Assembly (NCBI GenBank): GCA_964515405.1
Contig: CAZERD010000027.1
Span: forward strand, 1-17,454
Direction: 5' to 3'
DNA length: 17,454 nt
Source: CAZERD01 sp964515405
GTDB taxonomy: Bacteria > Campylobacterota_A > Desulfurellia > Desulfurellales > CAZERD01
Shown here: in pieces, positions 7,139-14,338 of the stretch
How the letters are laid out: each line of letters starts with the position of its first letter
How positions within the stretch are numbered: the stretch's first letter is position 1
Notes under the pieces: model-generated
The model's input: the letters and a program-made list of their open reading frames with translations, nothing else
Databases searched by the model: none
What the model was told of the DNA's origin: nothing
Program-made: the position numbers and the translations under genes

Positions 7139-9681
7139 CTGTAAATTACCTCTAATATCTTATTTTTTATCAAATCAAGCAGGGTGGAAGAAAATATCTT
7201 CTTGCCGCTGCGGGTGCATATGTAAAAGGTATCCACGGCAACTTCACCCTTTGTGTCCAATATAAACATACCGACCATCAGATTGAATGAAGAAAATACC
7301 TTGGTGATATCATAAAGCAAACCTACCCTGTCGGGTGCGTAAACCCTGATAACTGTATAGACGTCGCTTTGAGAGTTGTTGACCTTCACTCTTATCCTAT
7401 CCAATGACATAGTTAATTTTGCCCTTTGGAATCTGTTTAGAAATTTTTTTCTTTTGTTTTCCACGCAATTGTCAAGATTCGCTTTATTATTATGAATATC
7501 CCTGAGCATATTGTTGATCCTTGTTTCGTCAATATCTTCTGTACCGCTCACTGTGAATACATCTATTATCATGCCGTTCGCCAGCGCATAGGATTTACCC
7601 CTCAGTATGTTTCCATCCAGGCATGTCAAGATTCCACTGATCTTGTTGAAGAATCCAAACTCGTCCCTGTAGTATACAAAAACCTTCAGTAGGTTTGAAC
7701 CTGTTTTGTATGTTTTGACGAAGCTGTGTTTACAGAGTAGATGCTTGATGAATCTCTCTAGGTGTTCCCTATTTTCATCTGTGAGTATTGCTGGAGGTAG
7801 GGATAAGATGAGTTGCATGTAGTCTGCACCTAACTCTTCCAGGAGTCTCTTTTTTGACTGTTCGGCTTGTGTGGATATGTATGCATTGTAGTTTTTGTAC
7901 TCAAAGAATCTGATTGTGTTTGTGTAAAGGTCATCTACGAGGTCCTCTTTCCAATTTGTCCATACGTTATCATTTACAGCATTCATATCAGCGTACGTCA
8001 GCAATACAAGCAGATTTAATGTTTCCACGTCCTTGACGAGTTCAGCGAATCTTTTTATTACGGTTGGGCTGTAAACATCGTTCTTTGATATTATTTTATT
8101 TATCACAAGGTGATTTCTTACAAGAAATATAAGTTTTTCGGATAAGTCTTTTCCAAGACCCATTCTTTCGGCTATAGGAAGACACAAGTTGGCCCCAATA
8201 TCGGTGTGTTTTCCCTGTTTTACCTTTCCTATATCGTGAAGCAAGATTGATAGTCTGAGAATGAGTATGTCATGGGCCTCAAGTGTGGTTAGTATTTCCT
8301 TTAGTCTCAGTATGAAGTTGCTTCCTTCCTCTATAGTGAATAGTTTGTCTATGTGTTCAAGTGCCTGTATGGAGTGTTCATCAACTGTGTATTTATGGTA
8401 CAGGCTTGCCTCAGTGAGACAGTATGTGTTTCCAAATTCAGGGATAAATTTGTCAAGCACCGCTGATTCATGCATCTTTCTTATTTGTGTTGATATGGAT
8501 GATTTGAGCGATAGCAACGATTTAAACATGAAGTTTATGAACCTGCTGTTTCGTTCTTTCCATACCTCCCTTTTTATAATGTGTTGGGTATGCTCAAGTA
8601 TATGTTCGTCTGGGGTTTTGTTGTACAGAGAAGAATAGTAGAAGAGCTCAAATATGTCGGTAAGGCTTATATTTTCTTGAAAAACCAACGAAACATGGTT
8701 TTCTCTCAGGAGTATTTTGTCACTTATAAAGAATGTTTTAGGTGTGACATTTAGGGGTTCTCTGTGGTTGAACATATCTATATATTTTTCAGAAATTCTA
8801 TGAAGATTGCTAGCGTAGTAGTAGTATTTTCTCATTAACCTGTCGTTAAATTTTGTGTCTGTTTTGGGGAGCCCCAGCATGTCTGCCACTGTTGGTCTAT
8901 GGTCTATGTATAGCACGTCGTTTTTCTTGCCTGAAATGAGGTGCAGTGCATTTCTAAGTTGCCATAGGAAATATAGGGCATTTCTGAGTTTTGAGTAGTC
9001 TTCCTCGCTAATGAACCCCTTGTTTCTCATATCCAGTATGTTTTTCGTTGAGAACCATGCCTTTCCCAGCCAGAGGAGGGTGTGGTAGTCTCTTATACCC
9101 CCTACACCTTCTTTGACATTCGGCTCAAGCACGAAGACTGTGTTGCCGAAATGAGAATGCCTTGTTTTTAGATTCTCTACTTTTCTTGATACAAATTCGT
9201 ATATGTCTCTGTGTATTACGCCTGATTGTATGGAATCGGTGTAATTTTCATACAGTTTTCTGTTTCCGTAAACCAACCTGTGGTCAAAGAGGGATGTCTT
9301 TATAATATCATCTCTTGAGGAGAGTTTTATACACTCGTCTACTGTTCGTGTTACTATGCTTATTTCATAGTCCAGTGCATAGAATATGTCGTATATCTCC
9401 CTTGAAATGTCTGCCAACATTTCGTTTGTATCAGTTGTGACTATCATTATATCCACGTCAGAGTGGGGATTCATTTGTCTTCTCCCGTAGCTGCCAAGGG
9501 CTACTATGCACCAGTTTTCAGGTGGATAGAATGCTTTTACTGTTTCTTTTGTTACCCAATCTACAAACTTTGTATGTTCGTGCATTATATATCTTACTTT
9601 ATTTTTTATCTTATTTTGTTCTGCCCATATTTTGAACAACTTCTCTTTTTGGGTTTTTAGAGTGGAAACTGCTTGATTCAT
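7135..9681 (-). CDS. glnD: [Protein-PII] uridylyltransferase / uridylyl-removing enzyme
   Basis: An 848-aa GlnD, the nitrogen sensor that uridylylates PII at low glutamine and removes UMP at high glutamine. Domains in order: nucleotidyltransferase with G63-S-Y-G-R67 and the metal aspartates D75 and D77 in SDVDIMI; a helical GlnD/PII-UTase linker (about 180-340) including LEPNVKEGVGGIRDYHTL; an HD hydrolase domain with H436 and the H482-D483 pair in LLHDIGK; and two C-terminal ACT domains (about 664-735 and 775-845) that bind glutamine. Length and key residues are normal. No PII gene (glnB/glnK) is in the window. ATG 9681 lies 14 nt after the yebC stop but has no recognisable Shine-Dalgarno sequence, so coupling or a downstream in-frame TTG start (codon 15) are possible. 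Its stop overlaps the PilZ gene as ATGA. Confidence 0.97.
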   Translation of the reverse strand: MNQAVSTLKTQKEKLFKIWAEQNKIKNKVRYIMHEHTKFVDWVTKETVKAFYPPENWCIVALGSYGRRQMNPHSDVDIMIVTTDTNEMLADISREIYDIFYALDYEISIVTRTVDECIKLSSRDDIIKTSLFDHRLVYGNRKLYENYTDSIQSGVIHRDIYEFVSRKVENLKTRHSHFGNTVFVLEPNVKEGVGGIRDYHTLLWLGKAWFSTKNILDMRNKGFISEEDYSKLRNALYFLWQLRNALHLISGKKNDVLYIDHRPTVADMLGLPKTDTKFNDRLMRKYYYYASNLHRISEKYIDMFNHREPLNVTPKTFFISDKILLRENHVSLVFQENISLTDIFELFYYSSLYNKTPDEHILEHTQHIIKREVWKERNSRFINFMFKSLLSLKSSISTQIRKMHESAVLDKFIPEFGNTYCLTEASLYHKYTVDEHSIQALEHIDKLFTIEEGSNFILRLKEILTTLEAHDILILRLSILLHDIGKVKQGKHTDIGANLCLPIAERMGLGKDLSEKLIFLVRNHLVINKIISKNDVYSPTVIKRFAELVKDVETLNLLVLLTYADMNAVNDNVWTNWKEDLVDDLYTNTIRFFEYKNYNAYISTQAEQSKKRLLEELGADYMQLILSLPPAILTDENREHLERFIKHLLCKHSFVKTYKTGSNLLKVFVYYRDEFGFFNKISGILTCLDGNILRGKSYALANGMIIDVFTVSGTEDIDETRINNMLRDIHNNKANLDNCVENKRKKFLNRFQRAKLTMSLDRIRVKVNNSQSDVYTVIRVYAPDRVGLLYDITKVFSSFNLMVGMFILDTKGEVAVDTFYICTRSGKKIFSSTLLDLIKNKILEVIYR

Positions 9682-9695
9682 CGGATTGAGGTCGA

Positions 9696-10451
9696 TTATT
9701 TGTTGAAGTTGCTAATTACTTCATCGTCTATGTCAAAGTTTGCGTAGATGTTTGCTACGTCCTCGTCTTCGTCAAGCTTATCCATGAGTTTCAGCATTCT
9801 CTGGGCATCTTCTCCTTCAAGCTTGATAGTTGTTTGAGGTATCCTGGTAAATTCAGCACTGACTGGCTTGAACCCCTGCATTTCCAATGCTTCTTTTACC
9901 TTCATTAGATTCTTTGGTTCTGTTATAACTGCGTATGTATTGTCTCCAAAGTCATCGTTCACATCTTTTGCGCCAGCTTCTATGGCTGCTTCAAATAGAC
10001 TTTCTTCATCTATTGATTTCTTATCGAACGTAATGCACCCTACGTGGTTAAACATCCATGAGACACAGCCAGTTTCCCCCAAGCTTCCCCCATATTTGCT
10101 GAGTATATGTCTTATGCTAGCTGTTGTTCTCTGTCGATTATCTGTCGTAGCTTCTATTATCATTGCGACACCTTTTGGACCATAGCCCTCATACACGACT
10201 TCTTCGTATCCTTCGCCGGATGCTGCTCCAACCCCCTTTTGGATGGCCTTTTCTATGTTTTGTTTGGGCATGTTAGCATTTCTTGCGCGCTCTATGGCGA
10301 TTCTTAATCTTGGGTTGGTTTCCGGGTTCCCACCGCCTTCTCTTGCTGCTACGGTTAATTCCTTTATAAGTTTTGTGAATATTGCGCTCCTTTTGCTGTC
10401 TTCCCTTGCTTTCTTATGCTTTATACTGCTCCATTTGTTGTGTCCTGACAT
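9696..10451 (-). CDS. yebC: YebC/PmpR/TACO1-family protein
   Basis: A 251-aa member of the universally conserved YebC family. The N-terminus SGHNKWSSIKHKKAREDSKR and the following KLIKELTVAAREGGGNPE are diagnostic, with YEGYGPKGVAMIIEATTDN (87-105) then GGSLGETGCVSWMF (121-134) in the core, and an acidic C-terminus (DEDEDV). YebC proteins were long annotated as transcriptional regulators (PmpR type); newer work links the family to translation of difficult motifs such as polyproline stretches. The protein is cytoplasmic. ATG 10451 has AAGGAGG 6-7 nt upstream, overlapping the dcd stop codon; the gap to dcd is 11 nt. In many genomes yebC neighbours ruvC; here it sits between dcd and glnD, so context says little about its target. 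Confidence 0.97.
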   Translation of the reverse strand: MSGHNKWSSIKHKKAREDSKRSAIFTKLIKELTVAAREGGGNPETNPRLRIAIERARNANMPKQNIEKAIQKGVGAASGEGYEEVVYEGYGPKGVAMIIEATTDNRQRTTASIRHILSKYGGSLGETGCVSWMFNHVGCITFDKKSIDEESLFEAAIEAGAKDVNDDFGDNTYAVITEPKNLMKVKEALEMQGFKPVSAEFTRIPQTTIKLEGEDAQRMLKLMDKLDEDEDVANIYANFDIDDEVISNFNK

Positions 10452-10462
10452 GGGTCCCCTCC

Positions 10463-11014
10463 TTAGATTCTTGCTATAGTAAGGCCCTGCTGTTTTTGGT
10501 ATTTTCCTTTTTTATCCGCATAACTTGTTATGCACTCCTCGTCGGACTCAAAGAACAGCACCTGTGCGATTCCTTCAAAAGCATATATCTTGGCTGGCAG
10601 TGGGGTGGTATTTGAGATCTCTATTGTTACATACCCCTCCCATTCCGGTTCAAAGGGGGTTACGTTTACTATTATACCGCACCTCGCGTATGTTGATTTT
10701 CCAACGCATATGGTGAGTATGTTTCTGGGAATTCGGAAGTATTCTACGCTCTTTGCCAGGGCAAAGCTGTTAGGTGGTATGATGCATTCTGGTCCTTTGA
10801 AGTCCACATAGCTTCTCTGGTCAAAATGTTTGGGGTCTACTACAGTAGTGTTTATATTGGTAAATATCTTGAACTCGTCCGCTATTCTCATGTCGTATCC
10901 ATAACTTGATACGCCGTAGCTTATTACACCTTCTTTAACCTGATGTTCTACAAAAGGTTCTATCATACCCTTTTTTGCTTGTTCAATGATCCATCTGTCG
11001 GATTTGATGCTCAT
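10463..11014 (-). CDS. dcd: dCTP deaminase
   Basis: A 183-aa enzyme of the dUTPase/Dcd trimer fold that deaminates dCTP to dUTP (a precursor of dTTP). Motifs: VSSYGYDMRIADEF (35-48), the nucleotide-binding G105-K-S-T-Y-A-R111, and NVTPFEPEWEGYVTIEISNT (117-136) with E132 as the likely catalytic glutamate, then LPAKIYAFEGIAQVLFFE and a C-terminal KKGKYQKQQG tail that closes over the substrate. Length fits the family (180-195 aa). ATG 11014 lies 1 nt after the stop of the 97-aa gene (TGAAATG), with GGAAGG about 8 nt upstream. The open frame continues to 11101 but those residues overlap the 97-aa gene and do not look like Dcd. The bifunctional DCD/DUT type is an alternative that needs alignment to exclude. 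Confidence 0.95.
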   Translation of the reverse strand: MSIKSDRWIIEQAKKGMIEPFVEHQVKEGVISYGVSSYGYDMRIADEFKIFTNINTTVVDPKHFDQRSYVDFKGPECIIPPNSFALAKSVEYFRIPRNILTICVGKSTYARCGIIVNVTPFEPEWEGYVTIEISNTTPLPAKIYAFEGIAQVLFFESDEECITSYADKKGKYQKQQGLTIARI

Positions 11015-11015
11015 T

Positions 11016-11309
11016 TCATGGTCCTTCCTTTTTAATGATTTTACCTGCAAAGTGGAGGAGCAGCCACTTCTTTTCTTTGTTGAATTCCTCACCTTGTTCA
11101 ACCTTTATTCGTCTTAAATGGTTGTTATCGTATTCTATACCGTGTTCTTCAAGTAAGTGTTCCAGTGATAGTATATATTCCGCTATTTCTTCAAGTTCTT
11201 CTACTATAGCTGAATGAGAACCCCTGTCGAGTATCATAGTTATTGTGTCAAAGACCTCCTCTTCTGTTGGTTCTTCTACAGGTTTCAATTCCTCTCCTAT
11301 AATGTTCAT
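11016..11309 (-). CDS. Small acidic protein of unknown function (97 aa)
   Basis: I do not recognise this protein. It is 97 aa with about a quarter Asp/Glu and no cysteine, signal peptide or membrane segment. The sequence reads as an N-terminal flexible acidic segment (residues 5-18), a likely long helix or pair of helices rich in Glu/Leu/Ile (about 20-58, with EELEEIAEYILSLEHLLEEH), and a basic-hydrophobic C-terminal helix (KKWLLLHFAGKIIKK). It is likely real: ATG 11309 overlaps the metF stop as ATGA, AGGGGA lies 6 nt upstream, and the stop is 1 nt before dcd. It may be a small helical partner of a neighbouring product, but this is only positional inference. Confidence 0.75.
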   Translation of the reverse strand: MNIIGEELKPVEEPTEEEVFDTITMILDRGSHSAIVEELEEIAEYILSLEHLLEEHGIEYDNNHLRRIKVEQGEEFNKEKKWLLLHFAGKIIKKEGP

Positions 11310-12184
11310 GTCACTTCCCCTATGACTTGTCTTGTTAGTTCAACCATTTCATAATCGAACCTCATAAGATGGATCCCGGATATCTCTTTCAAATGACCGG
11401 ACTTCTCTATGTTCAATAGCAATTTTTCAAAGTGTTTTTTGCCTTCAGTCTTTTCATCTGGGGCTCCCTGAAGGTGTATGAGCATAGATTCAGGTAGGCT
11501 TATTCCCTTTACGTTTTTGTGCAGATATAAGGCTAGCTTGTAGCTTGTGACCGGGAAAAACCCTATGATTTTGATGACGTTTATACTGGATGTCAAGTTG
11601 AGAAACTCGTCTAGCGTTTCCACGGAGTAGATTGGTTGTGTGATGGTAAACGATGCTCCGAGTTCAACCTTTCTAGATAGTCTTCTTTTTATAGCTTTGT
11701 TGTTTTTTCCATTGGGTATGTCAGAGGCAACGCCCACAAAGAAGTCTGTGGGGGCTGAAAGCTTCTTCCCGTCTGCGCTGATCCCATTGTTCAGTCGATT
11801 GGTGAGGTTCAGTAGCCCATATGTATTCAGAGAATAAACATTGTTTTTACTTTCTCTTGATGGATCACCCCCAACGAGTAGAACATTCTCAAGGCCAAGA
11901 GCATACGCTCCAAGCATGTCTGATTGTAGGGCGAGTATGTTTCTGTCTCGGCATGTCATGTTGAATATGCATTCCAGCCCTATTGAGTTCTTTACGATAT
12001 ATGCTGTTACTATAGCACTCATTCTGGGTGAAGCCATAGGGGAATCTGTAACATTGATGAAGTCTATCATATGGGCTACCGAACTCAGACGCGAGAGTTC
12101 AGGTTTAGTTCCCTTTGGGGGATTGTATTCAATACTGACTAATTTACCCTGTTTAAATCGGTTTCTTAGTTTCCCGAGCTCCAT
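11306..12184 (-). CDS. 5,10-methylenetetrahydrofolate reductase, YitJ C-terminal type
   Basis: A 292-aa TIM-barrel MetF-family flavoprotein that would reduce methylene-THF to methyl-THF for methionine synthesis or one-carbon metabolism. The catalytic-Glu motif is E19-YNPPKGT; N44-V-T-D-S-P-MASPRM (44-55), MTCRDRN then ILALQSDMLGAYALG (76-97), NVLLVGGDP (100-108), ITQPIYS (181-187) and GIHLM (270-274) follow. The CRDRN/LQSD-LGA and SVY..LNNGIS..G layout matches the reductase half of bifunctional homocysteine methyltransferase/MTHFR proteins such as B. subtilis YitJ rather than E. coli MetF; here the methyltransferase half is absent. ATG 12184 has only a weak site (GGTGA) and follows the 88-aa gene by 9 nt; the stop overlaps the 97-aa gene. 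Family is confident, electron donor unknown. Confidence 0.9.
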   Translation of the reverse strand: MELGKLRNRFKQGKLVSIEYNPPKGTKPELSRLSSVAHMIDFINVTDSPMASPRMSAIVTAYIVKNSIGLECIFNMTCRDRNILALQSDMLGAYALGLENVLLVGGDPSRESKNNVYSLNTYGLLNLTNRLNNGISADGKKLSAPTDFFVGVASDIPNGKNNKAIKRRLSRKVELGASFTITQPIYSVETLDEFLNLTSSINVIKIIGFFPVTSYKLALYLHKNVKGISLPESMLIHLQGAPDEKTEGKKHFEKLLLNIEKSGHLKEISGIHLMRFDYEMVELTRQVIGEVT

Positions 12185-12193
12185 GTTTTTATT

Positions 12194-12460
12194 TCACCAA
12201 CTCCATCCTTCTTTCAGTAATTTTCTCATGATTGGAAAAACTCTGTCATATGTGCCTTCAAAGTAACCCTTTATTGTTCCTGGAGGTGATACGTCAAATT
12301 TTATGCCCATCTCATCCAGATGTCTTCTGAGCGTTTCTTCTTCTTCCTTTGTCAGATCAACAGCTATAATGTCAAGGTAACACTCTCCCTTCATGGCCCA
12401 ATCAGAGGCGTTGTAAAAGCCTAAAAGTTTTTTGTTAGATGCTACATGGGCTTCACTCAT
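12194..12460 (-). CDS. Small protein of unknown function, first gene of the main operon (88 aa)
   Basis: I do not recognise this protein. From ATG 12460 it is 88 aa. That start has an excellent AAGGGGG 7 nt upstream and lies about 20 nt after the predicted transcription start, whereas the open frame extending to 12520 would run through the promoter. After a polar N-terminus (MSEAHVASNKK) the pattern looks like strand-helix-strand-strand-helix: CYLDIIAVDL, a charged helix (TKEEEETLRRHLDEMG), IKFDVS, GTIKGYFEG, then a final helix (RVFPIMRKLLKEG) ending in WSW. This could be a ferredoxin-like or ACT-sized fold, which is only a guess from hydrophobicity. One cysteine (C27) is present. It sits 9 nt before the metF-type gene, so a role with that enzyme is possible. 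Confidence 0.8.
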   Translation of the reverse strand: MSEAHVASNKKLLGFYNASDWAMKGECYLDIIAVDLTKEEEETLRRHLDEMGIKFDVSPPGTIKGYFEGTYDRVFPIMRKLLKEGWSW

Positions 12461-12487
12461 TTTTGTACCCCCTTGAATATTTGCTTG

Positions 12488-12516
12488 AATATAATACGCC
12501 CGTACGTGCTTGTCAA
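12488..12516 (-). promoter_or_regulatory. Sigma70-type promoter for the 88-aa gene / metF-to-acetyltransferase operon
   Basis: On the minus strand: -35 TTGACA at 12516-12511 (6/6), a 17-nt spacer, and -10 TATATT at 12493-12488 (5/6). The -35 begins immediately after the TGA of the upstream 87-aa gene. The predicted start near 12481 gives a leader of about 20 nt containing the AAGGGGG ribosome site at 12474-12468. It is the best promoter match I saw in the window and probably drives the whole run down to 1866. Confidence 0.75.
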
Positions 12517-12780
12517 TCAAGCCTTTAAATCTATGTGTTCGTTCTCATCCTTGAGGCTTGATTTTCTCTTTCTGGTGTGTTCTCTGTCCGGGTTTATTGT
12601 AGGATCTACATCGTTCTCTGACTCGTTAACCCGGGAAGTTTTTTCGCTGTTTTCTCTTTTTTCAAGGGCGGCTTTGAAGGCTTCTGCTGCAAGAGCGGGA
12701 TTTACTGGATTGTTAACAGTTGAGGCACTCTGGGCGTATGCATTTAGTATAACGTTTTGCACGTCAATTGGGCCTACCAT
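12517..12780 (-). CDS. Small low-complexity protein of unknown function (87 aa)
   Basis: Not recognised. It is 87 aa with two parts. The N-terminal 40 residues (GPIDVQNVILNAYAQSAS, then PVNPALAAEAFKAALEK) look like a short Ala-rich helical segment. The rest is very hydrophilic (SEKTSRVNESENDVDPTI, then REHTRKRKSSLKDENEH) and probably disordered. There is no signal peptide, membrane segment or cysteine. The gene looks genuine: ATG 12780 has GGAGG 4 nt upstream and overlaps the apgM stop by 7 nt. It is the last gene of the pyrophosphatase-yjbQ-apgM run, and the next operon's promoter starts directly after its stop codon. Function unknown; a small scaffold or chaperone-like partner would be speculation. 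Confidence 0.7.
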   Translation of the reverse strand: MVGPIDVQNVILNAYAQSASTVNNPVNPALAAEAFKAALEKRENSEKTSRVNESENDVDPTINPDREHTRKRKSSLKDENEHIDLKA

Positions 12781-13940
12781 TGTTCCTCCGAAAACAGGAT
12801 TTCTTTTATGAATTTATATCCCTTGGCTATGAAGATCCCCTTTGAACAACTGATTTCACTATACGTGGATGGTTTGATATCTAATGAAGAGTCAAAGATG
12901 GCAAATGGTACGGGATTTCTAGTGTGAGTTTTGATACTGATGGGAGTGGGGTGGTCTGGCAATACAGCTATTCTTATTCTGTCCGGATACTGATGTGCAA
13001 ACTCAATTGCTCTGCTTACTACTTCTTTGTCAAACAATTCTATTGCTTCAATCTTTTTTTCAACATCCCCCATGTGAGATGCTTCGTCGGGGGCTTCAAC
13101 ATGCACGTATGCAAAATCCCCTCCGCTGCTCAAAAAGGACGTAGCGGCTTCTATTTTTCCTTTGTAGTTCGTGTCAATGAAACCTGTAACACCTGGTACT
13201 TTGAGTATGTGAAATCCTATAAGTGTACCTATCCCGAGCATGAGGTCCACTGCTGATACTATACAACCATCTTTTCCCCATAGGTCTGAAAATGCTGGCA
13301 GGTTGGGCTTTTTCCCCTCGCCCCATAGCCATATTGAGTTTGCTTGTGGATAAATACTATTACCCTCAAGTATTTTTGATGCTTTGTTCATTATGTTTAT
13401 TAGAAATGCACCTGATGTTCCTGAAGGGAGATAGTGTTTTACTGGCCTGTCAGATATATCGTGTGGGGGAGTAGTGGAGTCTGTTTCCCCATTTTCCCAT
13501 ATCATGATGTTTCTGTAACTTACGCCAGGGTAGAACCGCACATTTGGTATTTCCATTTCCCTGTTTAGCATATCTATGAGGAGGTGTGCTTTGTTTGAGT
13601 TTATGTGGTTGGCTGAAAAATCTGCCATTGCACCGTTTTTTATGGTAACAAAGTTGCACCTGTAGGCTACGTCTCTTTCCCTTAACTTTATGCCCTTTGC
13701 CGCTGCTTCAAGAGGGGCTCTTCCAGTATAGTACTTTTCAACGTCATATCCAAGGATGCTAAGATTGGCTACATCGCTTCCAGGAGGAAGTGAGTCTGGC
13801 ACGGTTTTTAGCATACCTTTCATATGTCCGGCGCAGATATCCATGTTGGGGGTGTGAGCGTATTCTAGAGGCGTTTTACCTTTCAATTCCTTTATGGGTT
13901 CATCTGCCATTCCATCGCCGAGCAGTATCATGTACTTCAT
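12774..13940 (-). CDS. apgM: Archaeal-type cofactor-independent phosphoglycerate mutase (ApgM family; homoserine kinase possible)
   Basis: A 388-aa alkaline-phosphatase-superfamily enzyme. Visible: the N-terminal metal motif LLGDGMAD (6-13) with D9, a likely Ser nucleophile S55 in PPGSDVANLSILGYD (52-66), YTGRAPLEAAAKGI, a metal-binding cluster HVEAPDEASHMGD, and VLPDHPTPISIKTHTRNPVP near the end. These fit the ApgM family that interconverts 3- and 2-phosphoglycerate with two metal ions. A bacterial branch of the family has been proposed to be an alternative homoserine kinase, usually next to hom or thrC; no such gene is visible here, and serA (which uses 3-phosphoglycerate) lies 3 kb away, which slightly favours mutase. 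ATG 13940 has GGAGG 4 nt upstream and shares one base with the yjbQ stop; extension to 13964 would swallow this ribosome site. Family certain, substrate less so. Confidence 0.88.
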   Translation of the reverse strand: MKYMILLGDGMADEPIKELKGKTPLEYAHTPNMDICAGHMKGMLKTVPDSLPPGSDVANLSILGYDVEKYYTGRAPLEAAAKGIKLRERDVAYRCNFVTIKNGAMADFSANHINSNKAHLLIDMLNREMEIPNVRFYPGVSYRNIMIWENGETDSTTPPHDISDRPVKHYLPSGTSGAFLINIMNKASKILEGNSIYPQANSIWLWGEGKKPNLPAFSDLWGKDGCIVSAVDLMLGIGTLIGFHILKVPGVTGFIDTNYKGKIEAATSFLSSGGDFAYVHVEAPDEASHMGDVEKKIEAIELFDKEVVSRAIEFAHQYPDRIRIAVLPDHPTPISIKTHTRNPVPFAIFDSSLDIKPSTYSEISCSKGIFIAKGYKFIKEILFSEEQW

Positions 13941-14329
13941 TATCCCTCCAGAATCTTTGCCCAAACCTCTCTGTGTCTTGGGCCGTCAAATTCAAGGAAG
14001 AATACCCCTTGCCATCTCCCCATTTCAAGTTTTCCATCCTTAACAATTAATGTAACACTGGAACCAACTATTGAGGACTGAATGTGGGCGTCGGCGTTCC
14101 CTTCTACATGTCTGTATCTGTCCCCGTGAGGTATAAGTTCGGAGAGCTTATTCATGATATCCCTTGCCACATCGGGGTCGTATGATTCGTTTACAACAAT
14201 GCCGGCAGTTGTGTGAGGTACATACAACACAATGATACCTTCTTTGGTGTTTTTTACGAGACTTTCCACTTTCCCCGTGATTTCCACGGCCTCCTTTCTG
14301 TTTTTAGTTGTCACGCTTATTCTAATCAC
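13940..14329 (-). CDS. yjbQ: YjbQ/UPF0047 family protein (secondary thiamine-phosphate synthase-like)
   Basis: A 129-aa protein with the full UPF0047 signature: VPHTTAGIVVNESYDPDVARD (37-57; H39, N47, E48), then H74-V-E-G-N-A-D80-A-H82-I-Q-S-S, KLEMGRWQGVFFLEFDGPR (100-118). The conserved His/Asp/Glu residues line a possible metal site in this small trimeric protein. E. coli YjbQ has weak thiamine phosphate synthase activity and the family is annotated from that; the physiological role is unsettled. The start is GTG at 14329, with AGGGAGGG just upstream (core spacing 4 nt) overlapping the stop of the pyrophosphatase gene. It shares one base with the apgM start, so the three genes are one operon. 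Confidence 0.93.
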   Translation of the reverse strand: MIRISVTTKNRKEAVEITGKVESLVKNTKEGIIVLYVPHTTAGIVVNESYDPDVARDIMNKLSELIPHGDRYRHVEGNADAHIQSSIVGSSVTLIVKDGKLEMGRWQGVFFLEFDGPRHREVWAKILEG

Positions 14330-14338
14330 AAGCCCTCC

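Noticed and set aside
11015..11101. Longer dcd start at 11101
   Set aside because: The extension is antiparallel to nothing but overlaps the 97-aa gene in another frame and carries a Lys/Ser-rich tail unlike Dcd; ATG 11014 begins the family homology.
12461..12520. Longer start of the 88-aa gene at 12520
   Set aside because: It would read through the predicted promoter; AAGGGGG sits 7 nt before ATG 12460.
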